From the NCBI GenBank assembly GCA_034766995.1, contig CM068313.1, positions 38,869,496-38,933,495 of the forward strand: a stretch of DNA of 64,000 bases. Direction: 5' to 3'. The translations under genes were made by a program, and so were the position numbers. The stretch is from Acanthacorydalis orientalis (Eukaryota > Arthropoda > Insecta > Megaloptera > Corydalidae). This document shows, piece after piece, positions 43,954 through 55,930 of the stretch (position 1 is its first letter; each line of letters begins with the position of its first letter). The notes under the pieces were generated by a model that had not been told where the DNA came from, did not search any database, and saw only the letters and a list, made by a program, of their open reading frames with translations.

Positions 43954-44257
43954 TGTAAATGTTGGTCCGTAGTCAAAGGCAGGCCAGAGGGGGTATTGGT
44001 TACCTGGTTGCTCCGTTTCCTCCCCCTAACAAAATCTGCGATTTTGGGAGATTTGACAATCATGGAGAATTATTGGGAGAACCTTTCTAATGGGTTTACT
44101 TTGATGACGAAAAACGTTTCTACGCGCGAAAAAAATCGTTTCTATGAGCGCATTTCCACCGTAACTCCGAACAATTTTCACATGAAAAATTTTGCTTCCT
44201 CAAAAATTGTGTTTGCACCCTCTAATATGACGCTCTGGCTACGGGCCTGTGTTAATG
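43954..44257. mobile_element. hAT-type MITE with 8-bp target duplication
   Basis: TGTAAATG (43954-43961) and TGTTAATG (44250-44257) flank a 288-bp element. Its ends read TTGGTCCGTAGTCAAAG and, on the other strand, CAGGCCCGTAGCCAGAG. C-A-G ends with CCGTAGCCAG and an 8-bp duplication indicate hAT. The 92-codon open frame 43996-44274 lies mostly inside the element and is not taken as a gene. Confidence 0.7.
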
Positions 44258-44710
44258 GTAACTACTCAAAATGAGTTCAAGGAGATAGAACATTATAAAG
44301 TTTAATTTTCTCTTTAAAATTTATCTTCTAGTTATTTATGGCACTGAGAATTTCAATGAATAATCGAAGTCTATATAGTAAGCATTATTTAACTAAAATA
44401 GGTAATATATATATATAGGTCATATCATTTTTTTAGATATATTAGATAAATTTTGTGTAGTCGATACCAAGTTTTATGAGAATGGTTTGTTCTTGTCAGA
44501 CGGTATGATCGGACGGATGTATTTACATACGTGACAACTTCTTTCAGGTCCGGTATTTTTTTTATTTTATGCCACTCGCTTGTAAAAGCACTCAATATTC
44601 TCTGTGTAAAATCTTCAAACGCTCCATTTATTCATTAATATTTTAAACGTTCAACTTTCTGTTTTTCTGCTGATTTATTAATCAATATTCATACAGTCAT
44701 ATTTTATTAA

Positions 44711-44773
44711 CTTTCTCTCTCTCTCTTCTCTCTCTCTCTATATATATATATATATACATACATACATATATAC
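44711..44773. repeat. (CT)n(TA)n
   Basis: CT-rich block followed by TA and CATA units. Confidence 0.95.
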
Positions 44774-45849
44774 TGATAATAAAAAAAATGTTAGCATTTT
44801 CAATCTTTCCTCCATAACTAATATGTTATAAAATGTATAATAATCGATGAAAATAAATAGCTATATTCTATTATAATAATAAAAATTGCGTGTAATGAAA
44901 GTATTAACATTAATATGTAACTAATGCGACATTTGTTTATCTAAAATTACATGCACCTTCTAGTGTTTTGCAAACACACTTGTCAAGCCAGTTGGCCGAA
45001 TTAATACATAACGTTGTATGATTTTTTTTCAATTCGAATTATTCAAATTCTAAGTACATGTTTATCAGCTCTACTACTTATCTAACGAGTGGACAAACAT
45101 GCATATGAATGATTAATTAATTATTTCGTCGATTATTACCTTCATAAAACATCGATTTATAAATCTGTTACTTCATTTAATTTGTTTGTATAATACATGA
45201 ATATTGAAAATTAACTGTTCCAGTTTAACGGAACGGTCAAAATGGTAACAAAATCGCCTGTTAATTGTAAGAAGTATATTTTAATTGTATACAAAATATA
45301 TTAGGATCGTGTAGTAAAACGGAAAGAAAATTTGATTACTTTGATGAGTTGATATTAATATGTAGATCTTAATTTTTTTTACTTAATATGTACAGTTTTT
45401 TTTATATACAAAAACCATTTTTATTAATTGAATGTCAATTAATCAGAAGAATAATTGAAGATATATTATTAAATAAATATATATATTTTTAAAAAATGTT
45501 GACCTACAACTGTTTATAAACTGCTTACTGCATAATAACAACAATGATTTTTTCCATTTATAAATTTGACGGTAATTTGTTGACATATTTTTTTCAAGAA
45601 AAACTGTCAAAATTTCGAAATAACTGAAATAATCGATTTGTTTCTAAAAATAGACTGTGGTATGAAATTAAATTGAAATTTATAATAAATGGTCTAGTAG
45701 CTTTCTCTTCCTTTGCATCGATTTTAAACAATGTAATCGATACGAAATAAATATGGCTTTTGAATGCGAAAATAATTCGATGACTTAGGAAATGTAGAAA
45801 AGCACGAACTGATGTTAAAAATAATAAGAAAAGATAGAAGACTAATAGA

Positions 45850-46023
45850 ATGGCTGTCGAAGCAAATGAAAATGTGAGAGATAATAAAAAGAGTAAAGTG
45901 AGAATAATGTGGAAATGGGGAAGACATTTTAAAAAAATGAGAAAAAAATTGAAGGAGGTTAGAAATTATTTAGAAGAAACTGAGAAAAACGCAGAAAAAA
46001 TAAAGATATCCGAAAATATATGA
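45850..46023 (+). CDS. Small ORF, 57 aa, basic helical (unrecognised)
   Basis: ATG at 45850 to TGA at 46023: MAVEANENVRDNKKSKVRIM, then a Lys/Arg/Glu-rich stretch with WKWGRHFKKMRKKLKEV and YLEETEKNAEKIKI. It sits in a roughly 300-nt purine-rich strand segment (about 45770-46060) that contrasts with its surroundings. Predicted amphipathic/coiled-coil character. I do not recognise it; it may be chance in purine-rich DNA or a relic. Confidence 0.2.
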   Translation: MAVEANENVRDNKKSKVRIMWKWGRHFKKMRKKLKEVRNYLEETEKNAEKIKISENI

Positions 46024-46259
46024 ACAAAAGAGATTAAGGTGAAAAAAATTCTAAGAAAATTTTTAACAGTTGATTGTAAAAAGCTGAAATTGATGATAAT
46101 GTTATATATATATATATTAATTTTTCGTTTGGATGTACTTCTTTATTTTCAATTTTAGTTATGTAATTATGTATAATTTTTTGCTGTTCGAATTTGAAGC
46201 TTGATTCAATTTTTTTTAATTCGTTATGAATTATAAAATTGGAACCTCTCTAAAATATT

Positions 46260-46261
<2 letters not shown>

Positions 46262-46307
<46 letters not shown>
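46262..46307. repeat. (TA)n
   Basis: 46 bp. Confidence 0.95.
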
Positions 46308-46309
<2 letters not shown>

Positions 46310-48099
46310 AAAAAACAATCAATAATTTGAATAATTGGTAATGTGAGTATTAGCACTATAAAATTTGATTTGAATTTATTTTCGTAAAATGTAAATCACT
46401 AAGAATATTGCCATTGAATTGCATAATACTTTCATTAAATATTGTCACATGGAACGATATATTTAATAACATTTTATGTTTTTTTTTTTATTCTATTACT
46501 TTATAAGATTATTTGCAAATATCTTAATAAGACTACTGATCGGAATTCAACAAAAAGATAGCTCTACTTACTACCCCTGTATAAATACTTAGTATGTTGA
46601 GCGACTGAGTGGTTGTAATCCCTAGCCACTTAACTTAATCCCTGAATCTAGTACTGTAAGCTCTTTACATGACCCTCATATAAAAGAATAACATGCATCT
46701 CTTCATGTATGTATACATGTTTGCACGGAATATATAATTAGTTTAAACTTTTTTTTTGTTAACGATACAAATGTGTATATTTATTGAAATAGAAGTACAA
46801 TTGTGACATTTAAACTTAATAAGTAATATTTGTTACATATTTAAATACATTCAAACTAATAAACCGTTTGTACTTGATGAAAATAAACTTAATGCACTAG
46901 TTTAGACTGTGTTGTTTCGCTGATACATGAAGTGAAGGGACATTCTGTTTAAATTAATATTATGCAAATGAATTAAAATAAATATCTTAATTTTTTCTAA
47001 ATTTAATAGAGAATTACTACGATTTTGGCATATATTTATGAGCTATCAGGCAGTAATGTTTTATATTTTTTGTGTTCGTTCTGAAAATGATTACATTAAT
47101 AAATGGTTTCATGTAAAAATATGCACGTTTTTTGATGAAAAAAGAATAACTCACGGTATTAGTATTATTGTTAACTTTTTTTTAAATTAAACCAATGGTA
47201 ATTGTGTGTATTTTTTTTATAAAAATATGTTTTATTTATGTAAAACAATGAACAGGTAGTTATTAAGCTCGTTTAAGTAATTTTCGTAGAACGTGTCTCA
47301 AAATCATTATTAAATAAAATTATGATTAATTGTCGAAATATTCAAATTGTTAATTTTCTCACGGAAACAGCTATTCAAATATCACCCTTTTAAATCACGA
47401 AATGTGTCAAAATCTAGTTGTACTTGAACCTATAATCATACAATTATGTTCATACGTAAAAACAACATTGCGTGCTTGCATGTTGAAGTAAATGTTTTAT
47501 CCCTTGTTATAAAGATTAATAATAATTACCGGTGTATGTTAAAAGGGTAAACATATTAACAATCAAGATGTCAACTGTATAATTTAACCTTTATTTTTTA
47601 TTTCATTCAGATTTTACAACAAAATAACTGTTATTCTGAATGGAAGTGTTTATAAGGGAATTATTTTACATGAAAAACTATTATTTAAAAAGTTATTTTA
47701 GAAACAGATTAGTATATTAATTCAGAAGTATATTTTTATTCATAGAGACATATTTTTTAATAGTCATGTTATTATTTTTGATATGAAATAGAAAAATATG
47801 CTAATATAAGTCGAATTAGCGCCCATGGTTACAAAAATTTTTACATGAAATTATTTACATGAAAGAAAAATAATATATATTTTCAAATTTTTAGACTTAC
47901 GAAATTCTTGTGGAGATTGAATAAATTATTAAACATTTGATGAAGAAAATTTTCAATTGGAACGTACTGTTATAAGATTAATTCTTTTATACGTCAAGTA
48001 GCAAATATTTATTTCTTATGAATAGAAAATTCTTTTATGAACATTATAATGATAAATACTTTGATCGATTCAAATTTGAAATCGCAGTTTTATTATAAA

Positions 48100-48270
48100 C
48101 ACATAATGATCGTACCGGAAGTCAACAGGTGTGAACGGTTGACGAAGAGATTAATAACTGCGGTAGTGTATAATTGCGGCGGTCTTTTTCAAATGTTTGC
48201 TGCCGATTTGAATCAATTTCTAGTACCGGTGTTGAGTTTGCGGCTCGCGTGCAGATGGATTTATTAGTCC
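48100..48270. promoter_or_regulatory. Less A+T-rich island with T-box half site
   Basis: AGGTGTGA at 48127-48134 is a consensus T-box half site, overlapping an E-box CAGGTG. The island also contains ATTGCGGCGG. Overlapping 76-codon frame has no recognisable features. Confidence 0.28.
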
Positions 48271-48709
48271 CTACTGAGCGTGATTAATGTATGTTAATAA
48301 AATTGATGTGAATTTTATAATATGAAAAGATTTTGCATGTATTTCAATTCGATCCGTTCGAATAATTCGTTGGATGTTAGACATTAGTTGCAAATTCATA
48401 TATATATATATATATATATATGTTTGAATGTATGTGTCTATGTGTATAATTTTAAATATTCAAATGTAAAATTTTCAATAAGATTGAAGATCTATGTAAC
48501 ATAACGTTGAACTTCTTTTTTAAATTTATTGTAAGCCGCCTTTTTTTGCAAATTTTCTTAATGCTTGTTGCATTAAAAAACGAATATATTGTGGCTGTTT
48601 TATTTTGTACATTATGCATTTGAATTGAATAATCTTTAAAACAGAAAATATGTCGTTTTATTTATCATTGATATACCTTCATACTAATTTTTGTAAAATG
48701 AAGAAATTA

Positions 48710-49254
48710 TATTAAGTTGGTAGGAAAATAATTATGTTTTTTTTTCTGAATTCTAATCTTAATTTGTTTCAATGGAAGTGTCATTTCATTTTAAAGTGAA
48801 TTTTTCGATCTGTGTTTTGGTAACATCGACTTTGGTTTTATTATTAATTTCGGTTCAAATTGGGCTATTGAATTAAAGATGAAAAAGAAGCAAATAAGAG
48901 CAAGTTTATTATATGAGTTTAAAATAGATGGTATATCAACAGAAACTGCTCCTAAAATAAACGATGCTTTTGATGTGGGTACTATCAGGAATATACGGTG
49001 CAATTGTGGTTCCAAAAATTTCGTCCTGGGGACGAGAGCTTTGAAGATGAAGAAAGTCGTGGGCGCAGTTCTTCAGTTCATAACGACCAACTGAAAGCAT
49101 TAGTTGAATCAGAACTGCGCACAATAATTCGAGAACTTGGACAAAAGTTAGGTGTTAGTCATCCAACAGTTTTGGATCTCTTAAAACAGCTAGTGTATGA
49201 AATTATATATGAATTTGAAGGTCATAAACCGTACATTTTTCTATTAACCTAATA
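48710..49254 (+). mobile_element. mariner element, internally deleted, with both ends
   Basis: TA (48710-48711) then TTAAGTTGGTAGGAAAATAA at the left. At the right AAACCGTACATTTTTC...TTAACCTAA ends at 49252, then TA (49253-49254). These match mariner ends of the TTAGGTTGGTGCAAAAGTAA type. Length of about 540 bp against roughly 1.3 kb for complete copies; the catalytic part is missing. Confidence 0.85.
48879..49252 (+). pseudogene. mariner transposase N-terminal relic
   Basis: ATG at 48879 opens MKKKQIRASLLYEFKIDG. A frameshift near 48995 leads to LWFQKFRPGDESFEDEESRG, then DQLKALVESELRTIIRELGQ and KLGVSHPTVLDLLKQL. These are the paired-like helix-turn-helix DNA-binding half of mariner transposase. 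After LKQL the frame runs into the 3' terminal repeat, so the DDD catalytic domain has been deleted. Confidence 0.85.
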
Positions 49255-49469
49255 TTTAAAGACTTACTAGAGACTATTAAATAAAATAATAATAGTCAGT
49301 AATTTTTTATAGTATATTTTTATTTCAATTTTGGTTATTGTTTTCAGTAAAAATTCATAAGTCCGAGAAGAGCTTAAATGAAATGGTGTTTAAAAATTAT
49401 AAACTTTTTAGTTTTATTTTCTAAGTAGTGGTATTCATCAACTTTGCTTTTATAAATATTTTGTTACTT

Positions 49470-49475
49470 TTATAT

Positions 49476-49559
<84 letters not shown>

Positions 49560-49562
49560 ATA
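49470..49562. repeat. (TA)n(TG)n
   Basis: 93 bp compound. Confidence 0.95.
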
Positions 49563-49722
49563 TAAGTGTGGATGAAAAAACTCAAGTTTGAAAATATTCC
49601 CAAAAAGTTTTAAATTGGAATTTTGGTTTACAACTTGATTGAAAATCATTGTGTAGTTTATATTGTATATTTTTGGTTGTACAATTACAAAAAGATGTGC
49701 ATAGAGTTAATAAATTTGATAC

Positions 49723-49781
<59 letters not shown>
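49723..49781. repeat. (TA)n
   Basis: 59 bp. Confidence 0.95.
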
Positions 49782-49783
<2 letters not shown>

Positions 49784-50152
49784 TACATACATTCAGACAT
49801 AATTTGCTTAAAATTAGAACTATAGAAATAGTAACATATTTAAATATTACAAATATTTTTATTTAATATTCTATAGAGGAGGAACGTTTTATATAACAAA
49901 ATGAAATATATATTCTGTCAAGTTCAATTAATTCAAAAAATGAATCTTTTTTTAGTAAGAACTAATGAAAATTGAACTAGTATTGTTTTAATATATGCAT
50001 AATGATTGCAATTTTTTCAAGTATTATTTATTACCGATTATTGCTAGTAAATATGTATTATTGATGAGAAATTTAAAATTTTGATATATTGTATAACACG
50101 AAAATGTCACAATTTGAAATTGTTTCGAGATTTTCATAAAATATGAGTTGAT

Positions 50153-50156
<4 letters not shown>

Positions 50157-50213
<57 letters not shown>
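50157..50213. repeat. (TA)n
   Basis: 57 bp. Confidence 0.95.
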
Positions 50214-50214
<1 letters not shown>

Positions 50215-51423
50215 CTATGTCTATACATATACACGTATTTATTTAATATAGAATCCGTAGGTCACATAAATCAGCTTACAGACTCCCCGGGTACAACACA
50301 ACAACAAAAACATAACAATAATAAACTATTATCCATACAAAGCCTTTTGACACGTCAATATATATGTATATAAAAATATTTTTTCTGCGGCGACACATTC
50401 GTTTCATCTTTTTCTGGTCTATGAGACACTTAATGAGCGTATCTCTTTTTATCAGATGCAGCTGGTCGTGTCATTGGTTTTGTATTGAGAAGCTCTCGAC
50501 AAAAGAATGAAGAGAATAAGTTAGGTTAGGTTTGAACATATTCAACTTACTATACAGATACTTTAAGTGGTTATGGTGTGTCTATTAAAATGGACTTATC
50601 GTAATGCTACCGCGCTATGTCGAATGTGTAGATATAATGTGTATGTTTGTTTGTAAGGGGATTGGCGGGGTGTTTGATTGGTTACCTTTCTTTGTAGTTT
50701 ACTTCATTAAATTTTCGTTGGTGATATATTATTGTCTCGCAGCGGGACGTTTTCCGAAAATGTCGGATGTACATTATATATACTTGTTCAGATAATAAAG
50801 GATTTTTGAAAATTTGCCAGTTGTTTGGCGATTTAATTGATTTTATTTTCGTCTGATGCTAGTATTTCAGACTTTAAAATGTTGCACGTATTATTTCGTA
50901 AAATAATTATTTACATATTTATTATACAAACAACATATTTTCGTTTTTATTTACTTACTTGAACATTACAAATATGAAACCTTATCAAGTATTTCAATTA
51001 TCCGATTTTTGATTGAAAAATTGTCACAGAATTGGATTTGAATATTGAATACTCACTTGCAGAACAACTGAATAGCGTTCACAGAAATGAGTTTGTATTT
51101 AATTTTGTAAAAGTGAATTACTATTTAAGTTGATACAAAAATGTCCTACTGAATAGAAATTGAAATCCACATTACAAATATATCTACTCTGTAACAAATT
51201 TGTGTTCCATTTCTGAGTTACACACATTTATCTGAAATGTATGTTATGTTATGTGCCAACAAAAACAAAATGATATTTTTAACGAAATATATCAAAACTG
51301 TTATGTTTAAATATTGATACAAGACTGCTTGTAATTTTAATACAATCCAAACATTTTTTTTTCAAAAATATATTATAAAGAAATTTATAAGAAATTAAAT
51401 GTTTTATATGTCTTGTGTCATTG

Positions 51424-51427
<4 letters not shown>

Positions 51428-51499
<72 letters not shown>
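51428..51499. repeat. (TA)n
   Basis: 72 bp uninterrupted. Confidence 0.95.
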
Positions 51500-51559
51500 C
51501 TGTGAAATAAATATATAAAAAAATTGTTTGTTTCAAGACTAAGAATTAACCGTTTTCAC

Positions 51560-52040
51560 TCGGATAAAATATACAAATATGCGATCTGCGTAATCAACAA
51601 ACATATACAGAAACGTCAAATGCGCGCACACAGAAAATCAACACATCAAAATCGCTTTTACCGCGATGGGACCGCAACCCGCGTCACGCCGCATAATAAA
51701 GCATACCACATCACACATATACATACACATACACAAATATACATAATAATAATTCTGTCTGGTATCATAGCATACGCCGTCGTTGTACGCCGTTACCATA
51801 ATGGCTCGGAGCTTTGGCAGCAAGGCAGAAACTAATAAAGCTCGTTGCAAATTGGATTACAGCCGGCGTACAGCTTTGTGCTTCGCTAATATGGCTAGAG
51901 AAAGCCGTGTAGACCAGCAAGTTAACGCCAATCGTGGTGTGGAGCGTACGCGAGGATTGGCGAAAGCTCGTTTGGCCCGCACAACGTCGCACAGCCACTT
52001 AGCTTTTGAGCCGTACACACAGAGAGCAATGTTGTAAAAT
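51560..52040. promoter_or_regulatory. CpG-richer block
   Basis: Roughly 480 bp of mixed composition between two (TA)n arrays, with several overlapping open frames on both strands, none recognisable. Contains ACCATAATGGCTCGG. Could be an enhancer, untranslated exon or old insertion. Confidence 0.3.
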
Positions 52041-52059
52041 AATTTTACCGCAATGGATG

Positions 52060-52062
<3 letters not shown>

Positions 52063-52127
<65 letters not shown>

Positions 52128-52141
52128 GTGTGTGTGTGTAT
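52063..52141. repeat. (TA)n(TG)n
   Basis: 79 bp compound. Confidence 0.95.
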
Positions 52142-52360
52142 GCTTGCATTTGGTACACAAGACTAGACCTATGGGAATATAGCAATGCTGTGACGTGTTA
52201 TGCTTCTGGTGAGTAGATGACGAGGTAGGGGACAGGAGATGCTTCGAGGCTGCTTTACTACTGGCGCTATTGCTGCGATGATGAGCTTTGTGACGTAGCA
52301 TGAGCTTTTTCGCGTGGTGTGAGTTAAATGTGGTGGAGTTGAATGAACAGCAGGCGAATG
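52142..52360. other. Mixed-composition patch, unassigned
   Basis: About 220 bp continuing the previous block after a (TA)n array, with TGACGT motifs (52190, 52290). A long minus-strand frame is open but featureless. Confidence 0.25.
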
Positions 52361-52661
52361 GTGGTCTTTTGTGTATTGTTTCTGCGTATTACTAAGTGTT
52401 TTTAAGTTCTGTTTGAAATGATATTTGTGGTTTAATTGAATTAGCTCTGTAACGATGACAGATTCGTCTTTGATCATACTTGTATATGCTTTTTTTGATG
52501 TTTTTGTACGATGACGAGGAATTAAATAATATTGCAATTGAATGTAGGTATCAGTCAAAAAGAGTAATTTGTTAATTATATTATTGTTAATGACCTGATA
52601 ATTAACCGTACTATGATAATACAATTACTCGTTTCTACACATATATAAAATATCTCAACGC

Positions 52662-52703
<42 letters not shown>
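52662..52703. repeat. (TA)n
   Basis: 42 bp. Confidence 0.95.
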
Positions 52704-52704
<1 letters not shown>

Positions 52705-52822
52705 ATATTTCTTAAACAAAACTATGATAATTTGTGTTAGTGTATGTCTTTTTTCACGTGTAATATGAAAACAATTATTAAGTAAGTGCTGCTGTTTCTT
52801 ATAAAGAAAATATAAAATACTA

Positions 52823-53113
52823 TAAGAGTCAGTGGAGTACTCAAGGGAGGAGACAAGGGATCCTGGAACGCCCCAAAACAAATGAGAAAAAATAACTATC
52901 CACTATATATACACAGAGAGATTAATGCAACCACGACTGAAGTAATTTAAGAGCTTTGTAAAAGGAAAAGAAAACTGGATTTTATTCTTTAAATGAATTT
53001 TTATAATTACCTAATGAACATTATTGAATTCACATTAAAACATTTTTATCGGTTCAACTCACCACTTCCCCTCACCCCCGAAGATTAAATCCTGAGTTTA
53101 CCACTGTAGGAGT
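52823..53113. mobile_element. hAT-like MITE
   Basis: Ends CAGTGGAGTACTCAAGG (from 52830) and, other strand, CAGTGGTAAACTCAGGA (from 53106). Flanks TAAGAGT and TAGGAGT agree at 6 of 7. 277 bp, non-coding. Confidence 0.6.
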
Positions 53114-53141
53114 ATATATATATATATAATGCTATATTGAG

Positions 53142-53187
<46 letters not shown>

Positions 53188-53200
53188 GCTTTATTGAGAT
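53112..53200. repeat. (TA)n with a 57-bp direct duplication
   Basis: ATAATGCTATATTGAG near 53126 recurs as ATAATGCTTTATTGAG near 53183, each preceded by (TA)n. Confidence 0.85.
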
Positions 53201-54440
53201 AACATTTATAATTTATTATTTAATATGACAAAGTGTGTTGGAATTGCCTCAACAATAATTTTGTGGAATAATATATGCGTTTGTTTTTTACAATATTCAA
53301 TATTTTCATTCATGATATATACGACATTCTTACAAATCAATCAGAATAAGTCATTTAAATAAAATATTGGAAAATCAACATTTTCAGTTTCAACAACAAA
53401 CATAATTTATATACTATATTGGTCGTACATTGGACAATTTATTTATAAAGTTAGTTGACAACGTTTATAGAAGAAAGAAAATTCAATCGGAAATTGATTT
53501 ACTATATTTATTTTCAGAGCCACTATTATGGTTACTCAATTATTTATACAAATACTATTGAGATTTAAAGACATTTATTTCAAAATGAAGTTTGTTTTAA
53601 TAAATAAAATATTTTCTTATGATTGTTCTATTTTAGAGTCATTAAAGGATATTAGTTTGGTAATATTCAAATGACAGAAATATGATTTTTCTTAAAAAAT
53701 TTTGTGCTATTGTAATTTATAAATTGATTAATATTAGTAAAGGAATATAGAAATAATATATACTTTATAATCTTACTTTTTTAAAAATCTTCCTTTACAA
53801 CATGCATTATGAAATGTTATTTACCAAGGAATTTAGTTTTAACTATCTACATTTTTTATCACTCTGTATTAAATATTTATTAGTTACTTTAAAATAGTAC
53901 AGTATTTAAATTGCGAAAGTATTTGCTATAAATTATATACTACTGTCGATGATTTCACTCTTATTGATACGAGCTTCTATATTATTTAATTGTATCATTG
54001 TAACATTTATAATTCAAAATGTAATTTGATTAATATATTAGTATCTTTTGTTTCGCAAGTTTATTTATTAAAATGTGTTTATTTTAGCCACATATTGAAG
54101 AGTGAGTCTTTGTTGGCTCACTCAGGTACAAATTCTCAGAAGATATTAGAATATTCAGGAGGTAAATAGTGATATCGTCGTACAGTTGGTACCTGAATTA
54201 GCCAACAAATCATTCATTGAGCAATGTGAGATTAAGACAATCTCATGATTATTATGGAGAAATGACTAGAATCCAGTTAATTACCTTTAAAAGTGAACTT
54301 TTATTTATATTGGTTAAACAGTGATACTTTTAAAAGTTTTAAAAATCTTAAATTGCGAAGAAATAAATGGAATTTTATTCGTATGAAAAATATTACATTT
54401 TAATATTTGTGAAATATTTATTTGGTTTAAAATCTTAATA

Positions 54441-54443
<3 letters not shown>

Positions 54444-54483
<40 letters not shown>
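54444..54483. repeat. (TA)n
   Basis: 40 bp. Confidence 0.95.
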
Positions 54484-54485
<2 letters not shown>

Positions 54486-54627
54486 TTATTATTAAGATTT
54501 CAAACTTAATAAATAGTAAAAATTTGTTGTTTCATTAGAAAGAATTTTAAATTTGGAATGAACAATTGGAAATTATTTGTGATCGATATTGCTTCTTTCT
54601 ATTCTTCATATTATAGGTAAACACACT

Positions 54628-54712
<85 letters not shown>

Positions 54713-54713
54713 T
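54628..54713. repeat. (CA)n(TA)n
   Basis: 86 bp. Confidence 0.95.
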
Positions 54714-54759
54714 ATATCTTTACATTTATTAACATTGTTAGGTAAATTCATTTCCATAC

Positions 54760-54930
54760 CACTGACAATGTGCGTACACATACGCGAATATGTAGTATGA
54801 GTATGAATATGTTATTCTCTCGCGTATATGCTTGTACACACAAGCAGTGAGATAACCGAATCAAGCTGTCACCACTCATAACTCCACCCGGAGCCTCAAG
54901 GAGCCACTTTTCCCCAATATGTTTATGTGT
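54760..54930. promoter_or_regulatory. Mixed-composition island
   Basis: About 170 bp with CACACAAGCAGTGAG and ACTCCACCCGGAGCC; no open frame. Regulatory role only suggested by composition. Confidence 0.25.
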
Positions 54931-55256
54931 AGCACTTAATTCAATGATATACGAAGAAAGCGAAGATAGACAACTTAAAACCAGTGCTAGAAGTTATACT
55001 TGACATTAATTTTCAAATTATTTAAGAATATATTGCATTTGAAAATTATTTATTCTTAATGTCCATTATTAAATTTATATTTATGACATATTTTTATGTT
55101 AGAAATAAAAAGTTATTGGGCTATAAAAATGTTTGTTTTAATTGACGGGAAATTGTTCTCTGAACATTTTTAATTTATTTTTTTGATTAAATGTAAAATA
55201 CACTTATAGTATCTTGTACTAAATTTCATATTATTTAACATCAGTTAAATAAAATA

Positions 55257-55276
55257 CTCTCTCCCTCTCTCTCTCG

Positions 55277-55343
<67 letters not shown>
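55257..55343. repeat. (CT)n(TA)n
   Basis: CT block then TA, one TTTA interruption. Confidence 0.95.
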
Positions 55344-55346
<3 letters not shown>

Positions 55347-55635
55347 CGTCAAATTTTAAACTTATTAAAAAGGAAATTATTTTTTAACAGATAAAATCGT
55401 ACTGGAGTATGTAATTATTTCTTTGATGATTTTATTCTATATTTTGTGTTCCTTGTTTTCATGTTCTCTTATTCTGGTTTATACAGAAATTATTATTGTT
55501 ATAATAATCAAAATAACATTTAATGTAAGAATCGGTCGAAATATTTAAGTGCTTTTAAATAAATACATACTATTCTTAATAACTAAGTTATTAAACGAAT
55601 GTAATTATAAGAACTTTTTTAAATTTATATCAAAA

Positions 55636-55637
55636 AA

Positions 55638-55668
<31 letters not shown>

Positions 55669-55679
55669 GCATAATACGA

Positions 55680-55710
<31 letters not shown>
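55636..55710. repeat. (TA)n, two blocks
   Basis: Separated by GCATAATACGAA. Confidence 0.95.
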
Positions 55711-55739
55711 TGGATATAATATCTCTTTAGTGGCGTTTA

Positions 55740-55930
55740 AACCAATGTTGGATTATTATCTAAACAGTAGTTGCTGTTAGTAGCTGGTGCGCGCAGCAGT
55801 TGGTTGTGTTGCTCATGTGCACAGATGCTTGATCATTACTTCCATTCCATTGCTTGCCACCCTCGCGCGCCCGATTCCTTTTACTTCACAGCCGGTCGCT
55901 CGTTCATAATATAGTCCATGCGATGTGTGT
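55740..55930. promoter_or_regulatory. CpG-richer island
   Basis: About 190 bp with GGTGCGCGCAGCAG and CCTCGCGCGCCCGATTCC; no coding frame recognised. Confidence 0.28.

Noticed and set aside
43996..44274. 92-codon plus-strand frame
   Set aside because: Falls almost entirely inside the hAT MITE and includes its right end and target duplication.
50521..50530. TTAGGTTAGG, like the insect telomere repeat
   Set aside because: Only two units; expected by chance and not an array.
51783..52037. 84-codon plus-strand frame (and overlapping minus-strand frames)
   Set aside because: Composition-driven openness in a CpG-richer block; no domain, splice context or homolog recognised.
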